Assembly (NCBI RefSeq): GCF_020404845.1
Contig: NZ_JAIOJZ010000007.1
Coordinates: forward strand, 62,001-126,000
Reading direction: 5' to 3'
Length of the DNA: 64,000 nt
Source of the DNA: Streptomyces hyderabadensis
GTDB lineage: Bacteria; Actinomycetota; Actinomycetes; Streptomycetales; Streptomycetaceae
A program made the translations under genes and the position numbers. This document shows, piece by piece, positions 41,103-49,139 of this stretch (its first letter is position 1; every line of letters begins with the position of its first letter). The notes under the pieces are model-generated. The model was not told the origin of the DNA and made no database searches. It worked only from the letters and a program-made list of their open reading frames with translations.

Positions 41103-41513
41103 ATGTCAGATGACGAGTCGTACGAACTGCTCGGGTTCGACAACGTACTGCTGCCCGTCGGGGACCTCGGTGAGGCCGTCGGGTTCTACGAGCGGGCCGG
41201 GTTCCCGGTCGCCTACCGGCTCGACGAGGCCGGGATCGCGCTGCTGAAGGTGGGCGTCGAGACGCCCGGGCTGCTGCTGCGCGCGGAGGAGGAGTTCGGG
41301 CGGCAGCCGCCGATGTGGCCGTCCGCGCGGGTGTGGCTGGAGGTGACCGACGCCCGGGCCGCCGCCCGCGCGCTGCGGGACGCCGGGGTGCCGCCGCTCG
41401 ACGAGCCGTTCCCCGTGGCCACCGGCTGGACGGTCGAGTTCGCCGACCCGTGGGGCAACGTCATCGGCCTCACGGACTACTCCAAGCGCCCGGAGCTGGG
41501 CCGCCGCCCCTGA
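41103..41513 (+). CDS. VOC (glyoxalase/bleomycin-resistance fold) protein
   Basis: 136 residues with two beta-alpha-beta-beta-beta units: LGFDNVLLPVGDLGEAVGFY then VWLEVTDARAAARALRDAGV, ending FADPWGNVIGLTDYSK, the usual VOC metal-site Glu region being altered. Function could be a dioxygenase, lyase or small-molecule binder. No neighbour suggests a substrate. Probably leaderless (-10 at 41091). Confidence 0.88.
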   Translation: MSDDESYELLGFDNVLLPVGDLGEAVGFYERAGFPVAYRLDEAGIALLKVGVETPGLLLRAEEEFGRQPPMWPSARVWLEVTDARAAARALRDAGVPPLDEPFPVATGWTVEFADPWGNVIGLTDYSKRPELGRRP

Positions 41514-41526
41514 CGAGAACCCCCGC

Positions 41527-41555
41527 TTGAACGTGTTCAAAAACAGGTCTACAGT
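41527..41555 (+). promoter_or_regulatory. sigma-70-type promoter with TetR-like operator over the -35
   Basis: TTGAAC (41527-41532), 17-bp spacer, TACAGT (41550-41555), close to the housekeeping HrdB consensus. The -35 is embedded in the imperfect palindrome TTGAACGTGTTCAA (41527-41540), so binding there would block polymerase. It drives the three-gene operon starting at 41599. Confidence 0.72.
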
Positions 41556-41571
41556 CAGTCCTGTCAGCGTT

Positions 41572-41585
41572 TTGAACGCGTTCAA
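41572..41585. promoter_or_regulatory. second operator TTGAACGCGTTCAA
   Basis: Perfect 14-bp palindrome, centre 45 bp from the first, just downstream of the predicted transcription start and 13 bp before the first start codon. Probably bound by the TetR protein encoded third in this operon. Confidence 0.72.
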
Positions 41586-41598
41586 GAAGGGGTGGGGC

Positions 41599-42006
41599 AT
41601 GGACCGCACCGTCATCGCCTACGTCATCTACCTGGCCGTCAGCATCGGTCTGACCGTCTGGGTGGCCCGCACGCTCAGCCGCAACGGACGGGTCTTCCTC
41701 TCCGACGTCCTGCACGGCAACGAGAAGCTCGCGGACGCCGTCAACCACCTCCTGGTGGTCGGCTTCTACCTGGTCAACCTCGGCTTCGTCGCCCTCTACC
41801 TGAGCGACGACGAGACCATCACCGACACCCGGGGCATCTTCGAGGCGCTGTCGACCAAGCTCGGCGTGGTGCTGCTGGTGCTCGGCGTGATGCACCTGGG
41901 CAACGTGTACGTGCTCAACAAGATCCGGCGGCGCGGACTGATGGAGCAGGAGCAGGTGCCCCCGGTCCCGCCGCAGGGCTGGGTGGCCCCGACGGCCGGG
42001 GCCTGA
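41599..42006 (+). CDS. small membrane protein, three helices
   Basis: 135 residues from ATG 41599 (AAGGGG upstream). Hydrophobic segments at VIAYVIYLAVSIGLTVWV, LLVVGFYLVNLGFVALYL and LGVVLLVLGVMHLGNVYV, with a short cytoplasmic Pro-rich end. Not recognised further. First of three genes (with the DCC protein and TetR) behind the TTGAAC operators, so probably an autoregulated membrane/lipid-linked unit; the operator resembles those of fatty-acid-type TetR regulators only loosely. Confidence 0.82.
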   Translation: MDRTVIAYVIYLAVSIGLTVWVARTLSRNGRVFLSDVLHGNEKLADAVNHLLVVGFYLVNLGFVALYLSDDETITDTRGIFEALSTKLGVVLLVLGVMHLGNVYVLNKIRRRGLMEQEQVPPVPPQGWVAPTAGA

Positions 42007-42010
42007 GCCG

Positions 42011-42499
42011 ATGGCTCCCGCTCCCGGGACGACGGCCGGCGCCCCCGTGCGCCGGCTCACCGTCCTCTACGACGCCGAGTGCGCCCTGTGCACGCATGTA
42101 CGGGACTGGCTGCGGCGCCAGCCCCGGCTGGTGCCGCTGGACCTGGTCCCGGCCGCGTCCCAGGAGGCGCGCAGGCGCTTCCCCGGGCTCGACCACGGGG
42201 CCACCCTGGACGAGGTCACCGCCGTGGGCGACGCCGGGCAGGTCTACCGGGGCGCCGCCGCCTGGGTGGTCGTCCTGTGGGCGCTGCGCAGGTACCGCAG
42301 GCTCGCCCACCGGCTCAGCACGCCCAAGGGCGCCTGGCTGGCCCGGGGGGCCGTCCTGGCCGCCGCCAAGTGGCGGGGCGGGCAGCGGCAGTGGGGCGGC
42401 AACGGGTACCGCAGGGCGGACGGCTGGGTCTACGAGCCCGGCCTCGGGTGGATCTACACGGGGCCGGGCTGTGACGACGGCGCCTGCGCCACTGGATAG
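42011..42499 (+). CDS. DCC-family thiol-disulfide oxidoreductase-like protein
   Basis: 162 residues with the hallmark LTVLYDAECALCTHVRDWL, i.e. the D-x-E-C-x-x-C of the DCC (DUF393) family, and AAAWVVVLWALRRYRRLAH. The C-terminal part ends in a Trp/Gly-rich region (GWVYEPGLGWIYTGPGCDDG) with an extra Cys pair. Four nt after the membrane protein gene, so the two are probably co-translated. Redox role inferred from the motif only. Confidence 0.88.
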   Translation: MAPAPGTTAGAPVRRLTVLYDAECALCTHVRDWLRRQPRLVPLDLVPAASQEARRRFPGLDHGATLDEVTAVGDAGQVYRGAAAWVVVLWALRRYRRLAHRLSTPKGAWLARGAVLAAAKWRGGQRQWGGNGYRRADGWVYEPGLGWIYTGPGCDDGACATG

Positions 42500-42502
42500 G
42501 CT
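42497..42502 (+). promoter_or_regulatory. internal -10 element TAGGCT before the TetR gene
   Basis: TAGGCT ends 8 nt before GTG 42511 and there is no ribosome-binding site; a weak internal promoter giving a leaderless message is possible. Confidence 0.3.
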
Positions 42503-42510
42503 CTGGACCC

Positions 42511-43266
42511 GTGCCTGCGACCCACGACGGCGCCGACGACGGTGCCCACCTCAGCAAGTCCGAGCAGACCCGCGCGCTGATCCTGGAAACGGCCATGCGG
42601 CTGTTCCAGGAACGCGGTTACGACCGGACCACGATGCGGGCCATCGCCCAGGAGGCCGGGGTCTCCGTCGGCAACGCGTACTACTACTTCGCCGGCAAGG
42701 AACACCTGATCCAGGGCTTCTACGACCGGATCGCCGCCGAGCACCGGGCGGCGGTCCGCGAGGTCCTGGCCAAGGAGACCGACCTGGAGGCACGGCTGGC
42801 GGGCGTGCTGAAGGTCTGGCTGGACATCGCCACGCCGTACCACGAGTTCGCGGTGCAGTTCTTCAAGAACGCCGCCGACCCGGACAGCCCGCTCAGTCCC
42901 TTCTCCCCGGAGTCGGAACACGCGCGCGTGGAGGCCATCGGCATCCACCGCGCGGTGCTCGCCGGGGCGAAGACCAAGGTGCCCGAGGACCTGCGGGACA
43001 TCCTGCCGGAGCTGATGTGGCTCTCCCAGATGGGCCTCGTCCTGTACTGGATCTTCGACCGCACCGAGGGCCGCGAGCGCAGCTACCGCCTCGCCGAGCG
43101 CGGCGCCCGGCTCACCGCGCGGGGCGTCGTGCTGGCCCGCTTCCGGGTGCTGCGTCCCCTGGTGCGCGAGGTGCACGAGCTGTTCACGGACTTCCTGCCG
43201 GGGATGACGAAGGTGATGCCGGACCCTGCGAAGAAGCCGGCGCGGGATGCCGGTCCTCAGGCCTGA
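42511..43266 (+). CDS. TetR-family regulator
   Basis: 251 residues from GTG 42511. The helix-turn-helix domain reads TRALILETAMRLFQERGYDR, TTMRAIAQEAGVSVGNAYYY, FAGKEHLIQGFYDRI. The C-terminal domain is of the AcrR/FadR-like type. As third gene of the operon behind TTGAACGTGTTCAA and TTGAACGCGTTCAA, it very probably binds them and represses itself. Its 3' end overlaps the convergent metallophosphoesterase by 10 bp. Confidence 0.9.
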   Translation: MPATHDGADDGAHLSKSEQTRALILETAMRLFQERGYDRTTMRAIAQEAGVSVGNAYYYFAGKEHLIQGFYDRIAAEHRAAVREVLAKETDLEARLAGVLKVWLDIATPYHEFAVQFFKNAADPDSPLSPFSPESEHARVEAIGIHRAVLAGAKTKVPEDLRDILPELMWLSQMGLVLYWIFDRTEGRERSYRLAERGARLTARGVVLARFRVLRPLVREVHELFTDFLPGMTKVMPDPAKKPARDAGPQA

Positions 43267-44576
43267 CGGGACGCCAGCTGGATCACCGTGATGTCCGAGG
43301 GCGCCCCCACACGCGTGGGAGGGCCCCAGGCGCCCGCGCCACGGCTGACGTAGAGCTGGGTGTCGCCGTAGCGCTCCAGGCCCGCCAGCGTCGGGTTGGC
43401 GGCGCCCGCGATGAGGTTGCCGGGCCAGAGCTGGCCGCCGTGGGTGTGGCCGGACAGCTGGAGGTCGACGCCGTGGTCGACCGCGTCGTGGATCTGCACC
43501 GGCTGGTGGGCGAGCAGCACGCAGGCGCGGGAGCGGTCCCGGTCGCCGAGTGCCCTGTCGTAGTCGGGGCCCTGGCCCTCGTCCTCGCCCGCCACGTCGT
43601 TGACGCCGGCCAGGTCGAAGTGGGGCAGCTCGGTGCGGGCGTTCTCCAGCGGGATCAGCCCGAGCCGCCGCACCTCGGCGACCCACTGCTCGGCGCCGGA
43701 GAAGTACTCGTGGTTGCCGGTGACGAAGTACGCGCCGTGCCGGGCCTTGAGCTGGGCCAGCGGGGCGGCGGCCGGGCCGAGGTCCTTCACGCTGCCGTCG
43801 ACCAGGTCGCCGACGACGGCGATCAGGTCGGGCTGGGTGGAGTTGATGGTGTCGACGACCTTCTGGGCGAAGCCCCGGCCGAGCACCGGGCCGAGGTGGA
43901 TGTCGCTGACCACGGCGATGCGGAAGCCGTGCGCCGCGCGCGGGAGCCTGGCCAGCGGCACGGTGACCCGCTTCACGCTCGGGCCGTTCAGCACGCCGTA
44001 CGTGCCGTAGCCGACCGTCCCCACGGCTGCCGCGGCGGCGGCACCGGCGACGACGCGGGAGACGAAGAGGCGGCGGGAGGGGAGGGCGAGGGGGCTCGTG
44101 GACGCGTCCTCGGGGCCGGGCCCCGGCGTCCCGGGCGGCTCGGGTGCCTCGGATGCCTCGGATGCCTTCGGCGGCGCCGTCCCGGCCGGTATGCGCGAGG
44201 TGTCCGCGGCCGGGGAGACCGACGGCTGCGCGTCCTCCGTGTGCCGCGCGGCCGCCCTGCGCTCCAGGAGCATCCGCAGCAGCGGCCGGACGACCTCGCC
44301 CGCGACCACCGCGAGCAGCAGGTAGATCGACAGGGCCAGCCACAGGAAGCCCGGCCAGGCGAGCACCCGCTGGAGCCAGAACGGCGCCCCCGTGCGCTCG
44401 GCGACCAGTGCGCCGACCGCCAGCAGCCAGCCCCCGGCGATCACCACCGCGCCGATCCGGCGCACGGGGCCCGGAGCGCGGGTGGTGTCGCGGAACAGGC
44501 GCCGCCACACGTACCAGTTGGCCGTCACCAGGACGCCCACCATCAGCAACGCGACCAGCACGAAGACGACCACCAT
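43257..44576 (-). CDS. membrane-anchored metallophosphoesterase
   Basis: 439 residues. Three or four N-terminal membrane segments (MVVVFVLVALLMVGVLV, IGAVVIAGGWLLAVGAL, GFLWLALSIYLLLAVVAG) precede a Pro/Glu-rich linker and a second helix. The calcineurin-like domain carries RIAVVSDIHLGPVLGRG, AVVGDLVDG, FVTGNHEYFSG, VLLAHQPVQIHD and LSGHTHGGQLWP, complete for two metals. The active domain faces outside. It may act on lipid-linked phosphates; no direct evidence. The next minus gene is 37 nt upstream. Confidence 0.92.
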   Translation of the reverse strand: MVVVFVLVALLMVGVLVTANWYVWRRLFRDTTRAPGPVRRIGAVVIAGGWLLAVGALVAERTGAPFWLQRVLAWPGFLWLALSIYLLLAVVAGEVVRPLLRMLLERRAAARHTEDAQPSVSPAADTSRIPAGTAPPKASEASEAPEPPGTPGPGPEDASTSPLALPSRRLFVSRVVAGAAAAAAVGTVGYGTYGVLNGPSVKRVTVPLARLPRAAHGFRIAVVSDIHLGPVLGRGFAQKVVDTINSTQPDLIAVVGDLVDGSVKDLGPAAAPLAQLKARHGAYFVTGNHEYFSGAEQWVAEVRRLGLIPLENARTELPHFDLAGVNDVAGEDEGQGPDYDRALGDRDRSRACVLLAHQPVQIHDAVDHGVDLQLSGHTHGGQLWPGNLIAGAANPTLAGLERYGDTQLYVSRGAGAWGPPTRVGAPSDITVIQLASRQA

Positions 44577-44613
44577 GCCGTCGTATCCCCTCGGTTTGTG
44601 ACGTCCTCGACGC

Positions 44614-44853
44614 CTATGACGTTCGGCGCAGTGCGCGCACCCCGCGCAACCCGATGACCCCGACGACCGTCCCCAATACGAAGGAGACGATCGCGAGCAG
44701 CAGGTGCACCCAGAAGTACGCCGTGGGGTCGCCGTCCTCGAAGGCGAGCCCGCTGCCGTCCTTGACCAGGTTTTTGACGAAAGTGATCCAGATGATCCAG
44801 CTCCACACCCCGAAAGCGAGCAGGAACCAGGAGACGGGGCGGCTGAGCTTCAT
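44614..44853 (-). CDS. small two-helix membrane protein
   Basis: 79 residues: SRPVSWFLLAFGVWSWIIWI and YFWVHLLLAIVSFVLGTVVG form two membrane helices, with an acidic loop (DGSGLAFEDGD) between. ATG 44853 has no Shine-Dalgarno, but GATACT lies 6 nt upstream. Lies between the metallophosphoesterase and the divergent DD-carboxypeptidase, an arrangement I recall as conserved in S. coelicolor. Function unknown. Confidence 0.85.
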   Translation of the reverse strand: MKLSRPVSWFLLAFGVWSWIIWITFVKNLVKDGSGLAFEDGDPTAYFWVHLLLAIVSFVLGTVVGVIGLRGVRALRRTS

Positions 44854-44859
44854 GGTTTC

Positions 44860-44865
44860 AGTATC
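44860..44865 (-). promoter_or_regulatory. -10 element GATACT of a probable leaderless transcript
   Basis: GATACT on the minus strand ends 6 nt before ATG 44853; no ribosome-binding site. Confidence 0.45.
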
Positions 44866-44919
44866 GCCGCACGGTGTCCGGAACCGTGCGCGGGGTGGGA
44901 AGACGCCGCTCCCGGACGG

Positions 44920-44925
44920 TACGTT
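44920..44925 (+). promoter_or_regulatory. -10 element TACGTT of a probable leaderless transcript
   Basis: TACGTT ends 7 nt before GTG 44933; no ribosome-binding site. Confidence 0.45.
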
Positions 44926-44932
44926 TCCGCTC

Positions 44933-46207
44933 GTGCCCGCTCCCAAGAAGGCCCTCAGGCGAACCCTGTCGGTCACCTCCGCCGCCCTGACCGCTCTCGC
45001 CGTCCTCTCCCCGGCCGCGCTCGCCGCCCCGAGCCCGTCCACGAGTCCGTCGGCCACTCCCCCCGCGTCGATGTCGGTGGTGGGCGGCGCGCGGCTCGGC
45101 AAGCCCGGGACGCAGGCGGAGCTGGCGGGCGGGGCGCCCGTGCTGCCGAAGGACCTCACCGCCCGCTCCTGGATCGTCGCGGACGCCGAGTCGGGCGACG
45201 TGCTGGCCGCGCACAACGCGCACTGGCGGCTCGCTCCGGCGAGCACCCTGAAGATGCTGTTCGCGGACACGCTGCTGCCGAAGTGGCCGAAGACCACGAA
45301 GCACAAGGTCGAGCCCTCCGACCTCGCGGGCATCGGCTCCGGGTCCAGCCTGGTCGGCGTCAAGGAGAACGAGACGTACACCGTCCACGACCTGTGGCTC
45401 GGGGTCTTCCTGCGCTCCGGCAACGACGCGGTGCACGTGCTGTCGGCGATGAACGGCGGCGTCGAGAAGACCGTCGCGGACATGAACGCGCACGCGAAGG
45501 AGTTGCAGGCGGGCGACACCACCGTGGTCAGCCCCGACGGCTACGACATGCCCGGGCAGGTCTCCTCCGCGTACGACCTGACGCTGTTCGCCCGTTCGGG
45601 GCTGCAGAAGAAGGACTTCCGCGAGTACGCCTCGACGGTCCGGGCGAAGTTCCCGGGCGAGACCACGAAGAACAAGAAGGGCAAGACGTCCCGCGGGACC
45701 TTCGAGATCCAGAACACCAACCGGCTCCTGGCCGGTGACTCCGACGTCGAGGTCTACCCCGGCATCGCGGGCGTGAAGAACGGCAACACCACCAACGCGG
45801 GCGCCACCTTCACGGGTGTCGCCGAGCGCGACGGCCGGGTGCTGCTCGTCACCGTGATGAACCCGGCCAAGGACGAGCACAACGAGGTCTACAAGGAGAC
45901 CGCCCGGCTGCTCGACTGGGGCTTCGCGGCGGCCGGGAAGGTGCGGCCGGTGGGGGAGCTGGTGGGCCCGAAGAGCGCCACCGCGGCGAGCCCCTCGGCC
46001 GAGGCCTCCGGTGAGGCCGGCGGCACCGGGAAGGGCGCCGCGGGCGCCAAGCCGGTGGCGGGCGCCCAGGCCGGGGACGGCGCGGGCGGCATCGGGGTCG
46101 CGGCCGGCATCACCGCGGGGGTGCTGGTGCTGCTCGCGGGCGGCGCGTTCCTGGTCAACCGGAAGTGGCCGCTGCCGGACCTGGTCCGTCGCCGGACCCG
46201 TCCGTGA
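44933..46207 (+). CDS. D-alanyl-D-alanine carboxypeptidase (S11), KTG box altered
   Basis: Trims peptidoglycan stem peptides outside the cell. 424 residues: signal peptide (VTSAALTALAVLSPAALAA), catalytic domain with Ser104/Lys107 in APASTLKML, the SGN triad at 162-164 (RSGNDA), and GVKNGNTTNAG where the usual KTG is KNG (282-284). A Ser/Ala/Gly-rich linker and a C-terminal membrane anchor (GVAAGITAGVLVLLAGGAFL) follow. GTG 44933 is leaderless by the -10 at 44920. Its 3' end overlaps the convergent YihY/BrkB-type gene by 53 bp. Confidence 0.93.
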   Translation: MPAPKKALRRTLSVTSAALTALAVLSPAALAAPSPSTSPSATPPASMSVVGGARLGKPGTQAELAGGAPVLPKDLTARSWIVADAESGDVLAAHNAHWRLAPASTLKMLFADTLLPKWPKTTKHKVEPSDLAGIGSGSSLVGVKENETYTVHDLWLGVFLRSGNDAVHVLSAMNGGVEKTVADMNAHAKELQAGDTTVVSPDGYDMPGQVSSAYDLTLFARSGLQKKDFREYASTVRAKFPGETTKNKKGKTSRGTFEIQNTNRLLAGDSDVEVYPGIAGVKNGNTTNAGATFTGVAERDGRVLLVTVMNPAKDEHNEVYKETARLLDWGFAAAGKVRPVGELVGPKSATAASPSAEASGEAGGTGKGAAGAKPVAGAQAGDGAGGIGVAAGITAGVLVLLAGGAFLVNRKWPLPDLVRRRTRP

Positions 46208-47120
46208 CGTCCGCGCCGCCCGGCTCCCCCAGCTCCTGCGCCTTGCTGCCCGTCGCGGTCCAGGAGGCGCAGAACAGCACCAGCTTCGCGGTGAAGTTGA
46301 TCCACAGCAGCAGGGCGACGGGGACACCGAAGGCGCCGTACATGCTCTTCGCGGCGACGCCCTGGATGTAGCCGCTGAGCAGCAGCTTCAGCAGTTCGAA
46401 GCCGACCGCGCCGATCAGCGCGGCCACCACCAGGCGGCGGCGTTCGGGCTGGACGCCGGGCAGCAGGGTCAGCACGTACAGAAGCAGCAGGAAGTCGGCG
46501 AGCACGGCGACGGCGAAGGCGGCGACGTAGAGCAGGACGCCGCCGACCCCGCCCTGGGCGAGGCCGAGGGTGCGGATGATCCAGCCGACCAGCGCCGAGG
46601 CGACGGTGGAGATGCCGACGGTGATCAGCAGCGCGCCGCCGAGGCCGACCAGGACGCCCGCGTCCTTGGCCCGGTGCAGGACCGGGTTCTCCTCCTCGTC
46701 GGGCAGCTCCCAGACGGCGCGCAGACAGCCCCGGGTGGCCTCGATCCAGCCCATGCCGGTGAACAGCAGCAGCAGCGCGGAGATCACGCCGACGGTGCCG
46801 GCGTTGTCGACGAGCCCCTGGATGTCCAGTTGGTCGGAGATGCCGGGGATCTGGTCGGCGAGCTTGTCCTGGAGCTGCTCCTGCTGCTTCTTGCTGAGCG
46901 TGGCGGCGGCGACGGCGGCGGCCAGGCTCAGCAGCGGGAAGAGCGCCACGAAGCTGGTGAAGGTCATGGCGGCGGCCAGCCGGGACCACTTCACCCGGTC
47001 GAGCCGCTCGTAGGAGCGCCACGCGTGCGTGGTCATCAGTCGGGCGATCCACGGTCCCACGACGGGGAGCTTCTTCAGCCAGTCCATGTTCCGACCCTGC
47101 CCCCGCTCGTCCCGTTCCAT
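46155..47120 (-). CDS. YihY/BrkB-family membrane protein
   Basis: 321 residues from ATG 47120 (GGAAGGG just upstream; a second choice is ATG 47087). Six membrane segments, among them LAAAMTFTSFVALFPLLSLA, GTVGVISALLLLFTGMGWIE, ALLITVGISTVASALVGWI and VPVALLLWINFTAKLVLFCA, the typical pattern of this family whose role (transport or lipid-linked processes) is unsettled. It overlaps the GtrA gene by 46 bp upstream and the DD-carboxypeptidase gene by 53 bp at the 3' end. Last gene of the PAP2-UbiA-GtrA run. Confidence 0.9.
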   Translation of the reverse strand: MERDERGQGRNMDWLKKLPVVGPWIARLMTTHAWRSYERLDRVKWSRLAAAMTFTSFVALFPLLSLAAAVAAATLSKKQQEQLQDKLADQIPGISDQLDIQGLVDNAGTVGVISALLLLFTGMGWIEATRGCLRAVWELPDEEENPVLHRAKDAGVLVGLGGALLITVGISTVASALVGWIIRTLGLAQGGVGGVLLYVAAFAVAVLADFLLLLYVLTLLPGVQPERRRLVVAALIGAVGFELLKLLLSGYIQGVAAKSMYGAFGVPVALLLWINFTAKLVLFCASWTATGSKAQELGEPGGADVTDGSGDGPGPAAATSG

Positions 47121-47548
47121 GATCCCTTCCGGCCGTCCGCCGCGGCGCCGGACCGGAAGACCAGGGTTCTTGTGCCCCAGAACCGCAGGATCGTGCCCAG
47201 CACCATGCCGACCCCGGCGCCGGAGACCGTGTCGGCGCGCTGCGAGGTGAGGCCGAGCCCGTAGTGGCTGACGGCCAGGCAGAGCAGCTGTACGGCGGCA
47301 CCGGCGGCGTTCACGGCGAAGAACACCGCGCAGGGCCGCAGGCCCCGGGGGCGGCCGAGGTGGCGGTAGGTGCCCAGCGCGTTGCCCGCGTAGGCGACCG
47401 AGCACCCGGCGACGAAGGAGAGCGTCTTGGCGGTGAGCGGGTCGAGTCCGGCGGGGCCGCGCAGGACGGTGAAGAGGCCGAGGTCGACGGCGTAGGCGAG
47501 CAGGCCGACGGAGGCGAAGCCGAGCAGTTCGCGCCGGTCGGCTACCAA
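47075..47548 (-). CDS. GtrA-family membrane protein
   Basis: About 157 residues; TTG 47548 overlaps the stop of the UbiA-type gene, with GGTGG 4 nt upstream. Four helices (FASVGLLAYAVDLGLFTVL, TLSFVAGCSVAYAGN, CAVFFAVNAAGAAVQLLCL, GAGVGMVLGTILRFWGTRTL) and the family's basic FWGTRTLVFR end. GtrA proteins are tied to polyprenyl-phosphate-sugar handling; the mycobacterial homologue is linked to decaprenyl-phosphoryl-arabinose export or enzyme recruitment. The start is the least certain point. Confidence 0.85.
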   Translation of the reverse strand: MVADRRELLGFASVGLLAYAVDLGLFTVLRGPAGLDPLTAKTLSFVAGCSVAYAGNALGTYRHLGRPRGLRPCAVFFAVNAAGAAVQLLCLAVSHYGLGLTSQRADTVSGAGVGMVLGTILRFWGTRTLVFRSGAAADGRKGSWNGTSGGRVGTWTG

Positions 47549-48510
47549 TTGGCCACCGCCAGGCCGTACATGGCGAGCCAGACGACGCCGATCAGCGCGA
47601 GGGCGCGGTCGCGCAGGACCACGTCCTCGGGTTCGCCCGCGGTGCCGCGGTCGGCGAAGACGGCGTAGCGCAGCACGGCCAGGACGAAGGCGACCATGGA
47701 GAGCTGGCGCCAGGGCAGCACGCTGGTGTGCGGGACGCCGCCCTCCTCCATGGCCCACAGGCAGTAGCCGAGCACGGCGACCCCGGCGGCGAGCTGCCAG
47801 ACGAAGCGCAGGTAGCCGGTGGTGTACTCGGTGAGCAGGGCGCGCGTGGCGCCCTGCTTCCCGGCCATCTGGACGGCTTCGGAGTAGCGCTTGGCGGCGA
47901 CCATGAACAGGGCGCCGAAGCCGGTGGTGATGAGGAACCAGCGCGACAGGGGGATGCCGAGCGCGAGTCCGCCGACCATCGCCCGCATCAGGAAGCCGGT
48001 GGTGACGACGGCGAGGTCGACGACCAGGACGTGCTTGAGGCTGACGCAGTACGCCAGTTGCATGGCCAGGTAGGCGGTCAGCAGGGCCGCGACGGGCGCG
48101 GGGCACAGCCGGGCGGCGAGGACGGGCGCGAGGACGCCCAGGACGCCTCCGACGGCGTAGGCGAGCGGCACCGGGACCTGTCCGGCGGCGACCGGGCGGT
48201 GCCGTTTGACCGGGTGGGCGCGGTCGGCCTCGGCGTCGCGGGCGTCGTTGACCAGGTAGACGGCGGCGGCGCAGGCGGTGAACAGGACGAAGACCAGGGC
48301 GAGCCGGCCCAGCGCGTGGGCGGAGAACAGCTCGCCGGCGGCGGCCGGGGCGGCGACGACCAGGACGTTCTTGATCCACTGGCGGGGGCGCGCGGTGCGC
48401 AGCAGTCCGGCCGGGACGTGTCGGGCCCGGCGCGGCGGGTCGGGCTCGCGCTGCTGTTCGGGGGCGCGTTGGCGCAGGACGGCGGTGTCGGTCACGGCGG
48501 TGTCAGTCAC
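47542..48510 (-). CDS. UbiA-type decaprenyl-phosphate phosphoribosyltransferase
   Basis: 322-residue integral membrane enzyme that joins PRPP to decaprenyl phosphate, first step to decaprenyl-phosphoryl-arabinose. Aspartate motifs: LVNDARDAEADRAHPVKRHR near residue 90 and a second acidic region around YSEAVQMAGKQGATR. About nine helices, with RPRQWIKNVLVVAAP at the start, as in mycobacterial DPPR synthases. GTG 48510 overlaps the PAP2 gene stop by 8 nt, and its stop overlaps the GtrA start. Assignment to DPPR synthesis leans on the neighbours. Confidence 0.9.
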   Translation of the reverse strand: MTDTAVTDTAVLRQRAPEQQREPDPPRRARHVPAGLLRTARPRQWIKNVLVVAAPAAAGELFSAHALGRLALVFVLFTACAAAVYLVNDARDAEADRAHPVKRHRPVAAGQVPVPLAYAVGGVLGVLAPVLAARLCPAPVAALLTAYLAMQLAYCVSLKHVLVVDLAVVTTGFLMRAMVGGLALGIPLSRWFLITTGFGALFMVAAKRYSEAVQMAGKQGATRALLTEYTTGYLRFVWQLAAGVAVLGYCLWAMEEGGVPHTSVLPWRQLSMVAFVLAVLRYAVFADRGTAGEPEDVVLRDRALALIGVVWLAMYGLAVANW

Positions 48511-49012
48511 GGGTGCCTCCGCGCATCCAGTCGGCGCCGAGCCGGGCCGTGAGCGCGCCCAGGGCGGCGCCCGCCGCGATGTCCGAGGGGTAGTGGACGC
48601 CGACGACCAGCCGGGAGGCGCACACCGCGGCGGCGAGCGGCCAGGCGGCCCGTACCCCGAGCGTGCCGGAGACGACGGCGGCCGCGGCGGCCGAGGTGGC
48701 GTGGGAGCTGGGGAAGGAGTGCCGGCCCGCGGTGCGCACCAGGGGGACGACGTGCGCGGGGCGGGGGCGGCGCACCACCCGCTTCACGCCCATGCTGACG
48801 ACGTGGGCGCCGGCGGTGAGCGCGGTGCCGCGCAGCCAGGCCGTGCGCCGGGGTGCGTCCACGGCGGCCGCGGTGAGGCCCGCCGCGAGCCACAGCGCCC
48901 CGTGTTCCCCGGCCCAGGACAGGGCGCGCGCGGCGCCGGCCACGCGCGGGTCGGTTCCGCAGGCCCTGAGCGCGCTGACGATCCGGTGGTCCATGTCGTC
49001 GAGGTCGTCCAT
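48503..49012 (-). CDS. PAP2 phosphatase, probable DPPR phosphatase
   Basis: 169 residues with the three phosphatase motifs: KRVVRRPRP, HSFPSSHATSAAA and SRLVVGVHYPSDIAAG, plus four or five hydrophobic helices. It likely removes the 5-phosphate from decaprenyl-phosphoryl-phosphoribose, as the mycobacterial enzyme beside UbiA does. ATG 49012 starts the minus-strand operon PAP2-UbiA-GtrA-YihY and faces dprE1 across 142 bp. Confidence 0.9.
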   Translation of the reverse strand: MDDLDDMDHRIVSALRACGTDPRVAGAARALSWAGEHGALWLAAGLTAAAVDAPRRTAWLRGTALTAGAHVVSMGVKRVVRRPRPAHVVPLVRTAGRHSFPSSHATSAAAAAVVSGTLGVRAAWPLAAAVCASRLVVGVHYPSDIAAGAALGALTARLGADWMRGGTRD

Positions 49013-49139
49013 GTGGACTCACTGTCCACGCCCGCGGCACGGGAGGGCGGGCACACCGGAGCGACATACCATTAATCACCCGTTTCAGGGATGCTCCGAA
49101 TGTTTTGGAACCAATCATTCACGCAGGGACGGACGGGGC

